From: JBAOHV01 sp037045265
GTDB taxonomy: Bacteria > Actinomycetota > Acidimicrobiia > Acidimicrobiales > Microtrichaceae
DNA: 64,000 bases
NCBI GenBank assembly: GCA_037045265.1
Contig: JBAOHV010000026.1
Location: 1 to 64,000 of the forward strand
Reading direction: 5' to 3'
Every line of letters begins with the position of its first letter. The first letter of the stretch is position 1. The notes under the pieces are model-generated. The model searched no databases. It was not told the DNA's origin and was given only the letters and a program-made list of their open reading frames with translations. Positions 63,276-64,000 of the stretch are shown in pieces. The position numbers and the translations under genes are program-made.

Positions 63276-64000
63276 GTGCATCGAGAGTCTCGAGGTCGGC
63301 CACGTCGATGGTGGCTCGGAGCGGTCGTGGCGGCTCTTGCGTCGGTGCCGGTTGCGTGCGGTGACCCGGCGGCGGAGCCGGAAGGATCCGGCGCGCCGGT
63401 GAGCGGTGAGGTGGCCGTGCTCGGGCCGGGCACGCCGATCGCAGGTGGGTTCACCGTGCCCGACGACGCGGTGCTGCTCGCCCCGCCAGGCCCGAGCGAG
63501 GGCTTCAACGGTGACGGTCCGGGCTGGATCGCCCGCCTTCGGCCCCAGGATCCGGTGTCGACGTTCACCGACCTGGTGGCCCAGGCTCGGGCGGCGGGGT
63601 TCGAGCTGGGGTCCTCCACGGTGGACCCGTGCTACGCCGTACCCGACGAGCAGACGATCGAGGGCCAGGAGTTCCCCGCTCCGTTCGAACCGCTCCCCGA
63701 AGGGGTCGAGCCATCATCGATCAACTGCGCTGCCTCCGGCTACCGCGACGACGACGGCGTCATCGAGGAGATCACCATCAGCACCGAACAGCGGCTCGCG
63801 CTCGACCCTCCGACCTCCACCGGACTGATCGAGGTCCGGCAGCTCGCCGAGGGCACCGAACCACGTCCGATCGGAACCGGACAGTTCGACCTGCAACCGC
63901 TGGTCGCGACGCGGGTCCGCCCGCCGAGCACCGAGGTCGCCATGGACCCGCCCGACCTGGACGTCGGTGCCCCGCTCGACACGATGGCCGGCACGGGCGG
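63276..64000 (+). CDS. Lipoprotein of unknown function, cut by the window end
   Basis: An open frame from GTG 63276 to the right edge, at least 241 residues. The basic start HRESRGRPRRWW and helix LGAVVAALASVPVAC with Cys in PVACGDPAAEPEGSG form a lipoprotein signal. The mature part reads PGTPIAGGFTVPDDAVLLAP, TFTDLVAQARAAGFELGSST, DPCYAVPDEQ and INCAASGYRDDDGVIEEITI, with two Cys that may pair. GAGGGAGG (63262-63269) is a strong ribosome site 6 nt upstream. No family recognised. Confidence 0.65.
   Translation, partial: MHRESRGRPRRWWLGAVVAALASVPVACGDPAAEPEGSGAPVSGEVAVLGPGTPIAGGFTVPDDAVLLAPPGPSEGFNGDGPGWIARLRPQDPVSTFTDLVAQARAAGFELGSSTVDPCYAVPDEQTIEGQEFPAPFEPLPEGVEPSSINCAASGYRDDDGVIEEITISTEQRLALDPPTSTGLIEVRQLAEGTEPRPIGTGQFDLQPLVATRVRPPSTEVAMDPPDLDVGAPLDTMAGTG

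Noticed and set aside
1..64000. tRNA, rRNA, CRISPR, transposon or prophage
   Set aside because: I looked for cloverleaf-like runs, regularly spaced direct repeats, transposase motifs and terminal inverted repeats and found none that hold up.

Overview
The window is about 64 kb of very GC-rich, densely packed chromosomal DNA from an actinobacterium. A PASTA-domain Ser/Thr kinase, an Eis-type acetyltransferase, a DUF4012 protein, a surface protein ending in an LAFTG sorting signal, frequent GTG starts and the order mnmA - MetE-like - ligA - gatCAB (a mycobacterial-type order) all point there. The gene mix, with DUF4012, SCP2 and acyl-CoA-ligase genes and no mycolate genes, fits a class such as Acidimicrobiia, but that is inference. 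I see no rRNA, tRNA, insertion sequence, prophage or CRISPR array. Everything looks like core chromosome.

Layout. 0-5 kb: end of mnmA, a membrane protein, a MetE-like protein, ligA and a HAD hydrolase. 5-13 kb: a PASTA kinase, an MFS exporter, an SCP2 protein, an alpha/beta hydrolase, an LAFTG surface protein and a DUF4012 protein. 13-20.6 kb: gatCAB, a lipoprotein, an acyl-CoA ligase, an Eis-like acetyltransferase and a membrane protein. 20.6-31.6 kb: ilvD, a small nucleotidyltransferase, an ABC exporter, then ilvB-ilvN behind an attenuator, a sulfotransferase, a lipoprotein, ilvC and thrB. 31.6-44 kb: metY, an RDD protein, amt, an acyl-CoA ligase, serC, a class I aminotransferase, an S9 peptidase and serA. 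44-51.7 kb: a beta-propeller lipoprotein, AlkB, a glycosyltransferase, a lipocalin-like protein, leuD and leuC, with a divergent IclR regulator. 51.7-64 kb: rsgA, a YjdM/PhnA protein, selO, a Ppx/GppA phosphatase, mscL, an ABC-F protein, a MoxR ATPase with its VWA partner, a PAS-GGDEF cyclase, an unknown protein and a lipoprotein cut by the window end.

Functionally, the window holds most of the branched-chain pathway (ilvB, ilvN, ilvC, ilvD, leuC, leuD), the first and middle steps of serine synthesis (serA, serC), a homoserine branch point (thrB and metY) and ammonium uptake (amt). Regulation visible in the DNA includes a leader peptide plus terminator ahead of ilvB, a regulator divergent from leuCD, and 11-bp phased GTTTC repeats upstream of amt.

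Two features run through the whole window. First, about twenty genes have a TAnnnT-type -10 hexamer only 6-7 nt before the start codon and no Shine-Dalgarno sequence, which predicts leaderless transcripts. I used this to choose several starts. Second, many essential genes are broken by single-base indels (mostly +1, clustered in patches such as ligA, ilvB, leuC and the ABC-F gene). These read as sequence errors, so such genes are annotated as one interrupted gene rather than as pseudogenes.
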